Shown one piece after another: positions 62,472 through 64,000 of a stretch of 64,000 bases of DNA. Both the position numbers and the translations under genes were made by a program. This DNA comes from Dactylosporangium roseum. GTDB taxonomy: Bacteria; Actinomycetota; Actinomycetes; Mycobacteriales; Micromonosporaceae. The stretch is from positions 2,595,001 through 2,659,000 of the forward strand of contig NZ_CP073721.1 of the NCBI RefSeq assembly GCF_025264685.1. The letters are read 5' to 3'. Under the pieces are notes generated by a model. That model saw only the letters and a list, made by a program, of their open reading frames with translations. It searched no databases and was not told where the DNA came from. Every line of letters begins with the position of its first letter. Position 1 is the stretch's first letter.

Positions 62472-63287
62472 TCAGCCGAGTGGTCCGGTGCCGGGCGGCT
62501 GGGCGGCCAGGTGCCGCGACGGTATCTCACCGCCACCGGCGACGACGATCTCCGTGCCGGTGATGTAGCCGGCCAGCGGCGAGGCGAGTAACAGGCAGGC
62601 CGCGGCGATGTCGGCCGGGGTGGCCATCCGCCGCATGGGGATCGTCCGGGCCACGCGCTCCTGTCCCGCCTCGTCGCCGTAGTAGAGGTGCGAGAGTTCG
62701 GTCTGTACGAGACCCACCGTCACCTGGTTGACCCGCACGGCTGGCGCGAAGTCGATCCCGAGGCACCGGGTCAGCATCGTCAGGCCTGCCTTGGCGGCGG
62801 CGTACGCGGCGGTGTCCGGGGCCGGGTTGGCCCCGGCGACCGAGCCGATGTTGATGATCGTCCCGCCGCCCTGACGCTGCATGACCTCGTTGGCCGGCTG
62901 GGCGACGTAGAACGGAGCGAGCAGGTTGAGCGTGACGATCGCCGAGACAAAGCGCGGGGAGACCGTCGCGGTGTCGGCGCTCGGCGCGCCACCGGCGTTG
63001 TTGACCAGGATGTCGAGCCGGCCGAACCGGTCCACCGCCGCGGCGACGAGGGCTTTGGCCTGCTCCGGGTCCCGTACGTCCGACTGGACGAAGACGGGCG
63101 TGCGTCCGTCGACCTCGGGCAGTCGCTCGGGCTCGCTGCGGCCGCATACGAGCACCTGCGCCCCGGCCTTGAGGAAGGCGCGGGTGATCTCGGCGCCGAT
63201 GCCACGGGTGCCTCCGGTGACAATGGCGACCTGGCCGGTCAGGTCCACGCCCCCGGGCGTCGCGGGCGTGGTGGGGGACTGGGTCAT
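62472..63287 (-). CDS. SDR-family dehydrogenase
   Basis: The protein has 271 residues. TGGTRGIGAEI, NNAGGAPSADTAT, INIGSVAGANPAPDTAAYAAAK (Ser, Tyr, Lys intact) and TGTEIVVAGGG are present. The sequence is a classical SDR of the FabG/actinobacterial catabolic type. The ATG at 63287 follows GGAAGGA inside a repeated leader element. It is divergent from the acyl-CoA synthetase at 63435 across a perfect operator. Confidence 0.89.
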   Translation of the reverse strand: MTQSPTTPATPGGVDLTGQVAIVTGGTRGIGAEITRAFLKAGAQVLVCGRSEPERLPEVDGRTPVFVQSDVRDPEQAKALVAAAVDRFGRLDILVNNAGGAPSADTATVSPRFVSAIVTLNLLAPFYVAQPANEVMQRQGGGTIINIGSVAGANPAPDTAAYAAAKAGLTMLTRCLGIDFAPAVRVNQVTVGLVQTELSHLYYGDEAGQERVARTIPMRRMATPADIAAACLLLASPLAGYITGTEIVVAGGGEIPSRHLAAQPPGTGPLG

Positions 63288-63292
63288 CGAAG

Positions 63293-63322
63293 TCCTTCCG
63301 TGGATACTCGGCCTTCCGGCCG
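63293..63322 (-). repeat. Leader/RBS repeat, copy 2
   Basis: On the minus strand it reads CGGCCGGAAGGCCGAGTATC followed by CACGGAAGGA, 27 of 30 bases identical to the copy at 30845-30874. It provides the ribosome site of the SDR gene. Confidence 0.65.
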
Positions 63323-63366
63323 CGGTGCCTCGCCGGCGGCGTGGCCGGGCGTCGCCACGCGAGTCT

Positions 63367-63380
63367 AGCAAGCGCTTGGT
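63367..63380. promoter_or_regulatory. KstR2-box-like operator, perfect match to the consensus
   Basis: AGCAAGCGCTTGGT fits AnCAAGnnCTTGnT exactly, in inverted orientation relative to the other sites' flanks. It lies between the SDR (minus, start 63287) and the acyl-CoA synthetase (plus, start 63435). Confidence 0.83.
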
Positions 63381-63434
63381 TGGTGGGCTACGATCCGTTC
63401 CGACAAGTGACGGGCTCAGCGTGAGGAGCTACGC

Positions 63435-64000
63435 GTGAGTGGCGTGTTGACCACGATCCCCGCCCTGCTACGGCAGGCCGCGCAGGACGCCGCCGAGATC
63501 GAGGCCCTGGTCGACGGTGACGTGCGAATGACTTTCGCCGAGCTCGACGCGGCTGTCACGCGGTTCGCCAGGGCCGCGGTCGCGCACGGTCTCGAGCCCG
63601 GGGACCGCGTCGTCATCTGGGCCCCGAACAGCGCCGACTGGGTCATCAGCGCGCTCGGCGTGCTGGCCGCCGGAGGCGTGCTCTGCCCCGTCAACACCCG
63701 CTTCCGCGGGGAGGAGGCGCGACACGCCATCGCCAAGGTCCGGGCCACGATGGTCATCCTCGACGACACCTTCCTGCGCGCCAACTACCTGGCCGCGCTG
63801 CGCGGCGACGGGCCACCACCGGCCATCGGGCACCCCGTGCCGGCGCTGCCCTCGGTGCGCACCGTCGTCGACCTGTCCGCCACCGCCGGCCGCGACCGGG
63901 CCGGTGACGACGTGTGGTCCCTGGCCGACTTCACCGCGCTGGCCGACCAGGTCGACCCCGGCATCATCGACGGACGGATCGCGGCCATCGACCCCGAGAG
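63435..64000 (+). CDS. Acyl-CoA synthetase (ANL superfamily) C, N-terminal part (runs off window)
   Basis: An open frame from GTG 63435 continues to the window end (188 codons visible). MTFAELDAAVTRFARAAVAHGLEPGDRVVIWAPNSADWVISALG and VLCPVNTRFRGEEARH are typical of the ANL N-terminal domain. The text recalls FadD3-type synthetases, which in mycobacteria are members of the KstR2 regulon, but the phosphate loop and catalytic lysine lie beyond the window. The start is supported by GTGAGGAGC upstream and the operator 55 bases away. Confidence 0.82.
   Translation, partial: MSGVLTTIPALLRQAAQDAAEIEALVDGDVRMTFAELDAAVTRFARAAVAHGLEPGDRVVIWAPNSADWVISALGVLAAGGVLCPVNTRFRGEEARHAIAKVRATMVILDDTFLRANYLAALRGDGPPPAIGHPVPALPSVRTVVDLSATAGRDRAGDDVWSLADFTALADQVDPGIIDGRIAAIDPE

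Overview
The window is about 64 kb of very GC-rich DNA from an actinomycete. Supporting signs are frequent GTG starts, 4-base ATGA/GTGA gene overlaps, several F420-type (luciferase-like and Ddn-like) enzymes, an LPXTG sortase signal and cobalamin riboswitches. The gene style would fit Micromonosporales or Frankiales, but nothing here fixes the genus. No rRNA, tRNA, CRISPR array, integrase or intact insertion sequence was seen.

Region 1 (1-8.1 kb) is chromosomal housekeeping and signalling. It holds the 3' end of prolyl-tRNA synthetase, a DUF4870 membrane protein, a NarL-type two-component pair, two large paralogous DUF4118-GAF histidine kinases with a receiver-only regulator between them, and a decayed methyltransferase.

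Region 2 (8.3-16.3 kb) is, in my reading, the most interesting part: a vitamin B12 capture and import locus under two cobalamin riboswitches. Each riboswitch precedes a pair made of an alpha/alpha-barrel (prenyltransferase-fold) exported protein and a DUF4430 exported protein. These are the two domains that make up animal intrinsic factor and transcobalamin, here encoded as separate proteins. The first pair looks secreted. The second pair is tethered, the barrel by an LPVTG sortase signal and the DUF4430 protein by a C-terminal membrane helix, and it is translationally coupled to a complete ECF transporter (EcfT, fused EcfA-EcfA', S component). A CopC-like protein follows.

Region 3 (17-25.7 kb, minus strand) is a glycan-use operon: sugar-binding lipoprotein, two permeases, a GH1 beta-glycosidase and a GH38 alpha-mannosidase. 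It has no ATPase of its own.

Region 4 (26.1-64 kb) is a large CoA-ester catabolic island. It is tied together by at least seven copies of a palindrome (core ACCAAGCGCTTGCT) that fits the mycobacterial KstR2 box, placed at nearly every operon start. Its core (40.3-45.3 kb) has the gene order of the mycobacterial igr operon for cholesterol side-chain removal: acyl-CoA dehydrogenase, MaoC-DUF35 (ChsH2-like), acyl-CoA dehydrogenase, MaoC (ChsH1-like) and an Ltp2-like aldolase. Around it are an alpha-methylacyl-CoA racemase, three acyl-CoA synthetases, a second acyl-CoA dehydrogenase pair, five dehydrogenases of the SDR superfamily plus one extended-SDR-like protein, three luciferase-like F420 enzymes, a Ddn-like protein, an MmgE/PrpD protein, NTF2-like proteins, a complete oligopeptide-type ABC importer plus an orphan second binding protein, and an MFS exporter. 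One gene is a single-chain MaoC-OB-MaoC fusion resembling ChsH2 joined to ChsH1. The likely role is uptake and side-chain beta-oxidation of a branched, probably steroid- or terpenoid-like acid. No sterol-ring degradation genes and no regulator gene are in the window, so the substrate is unproven.
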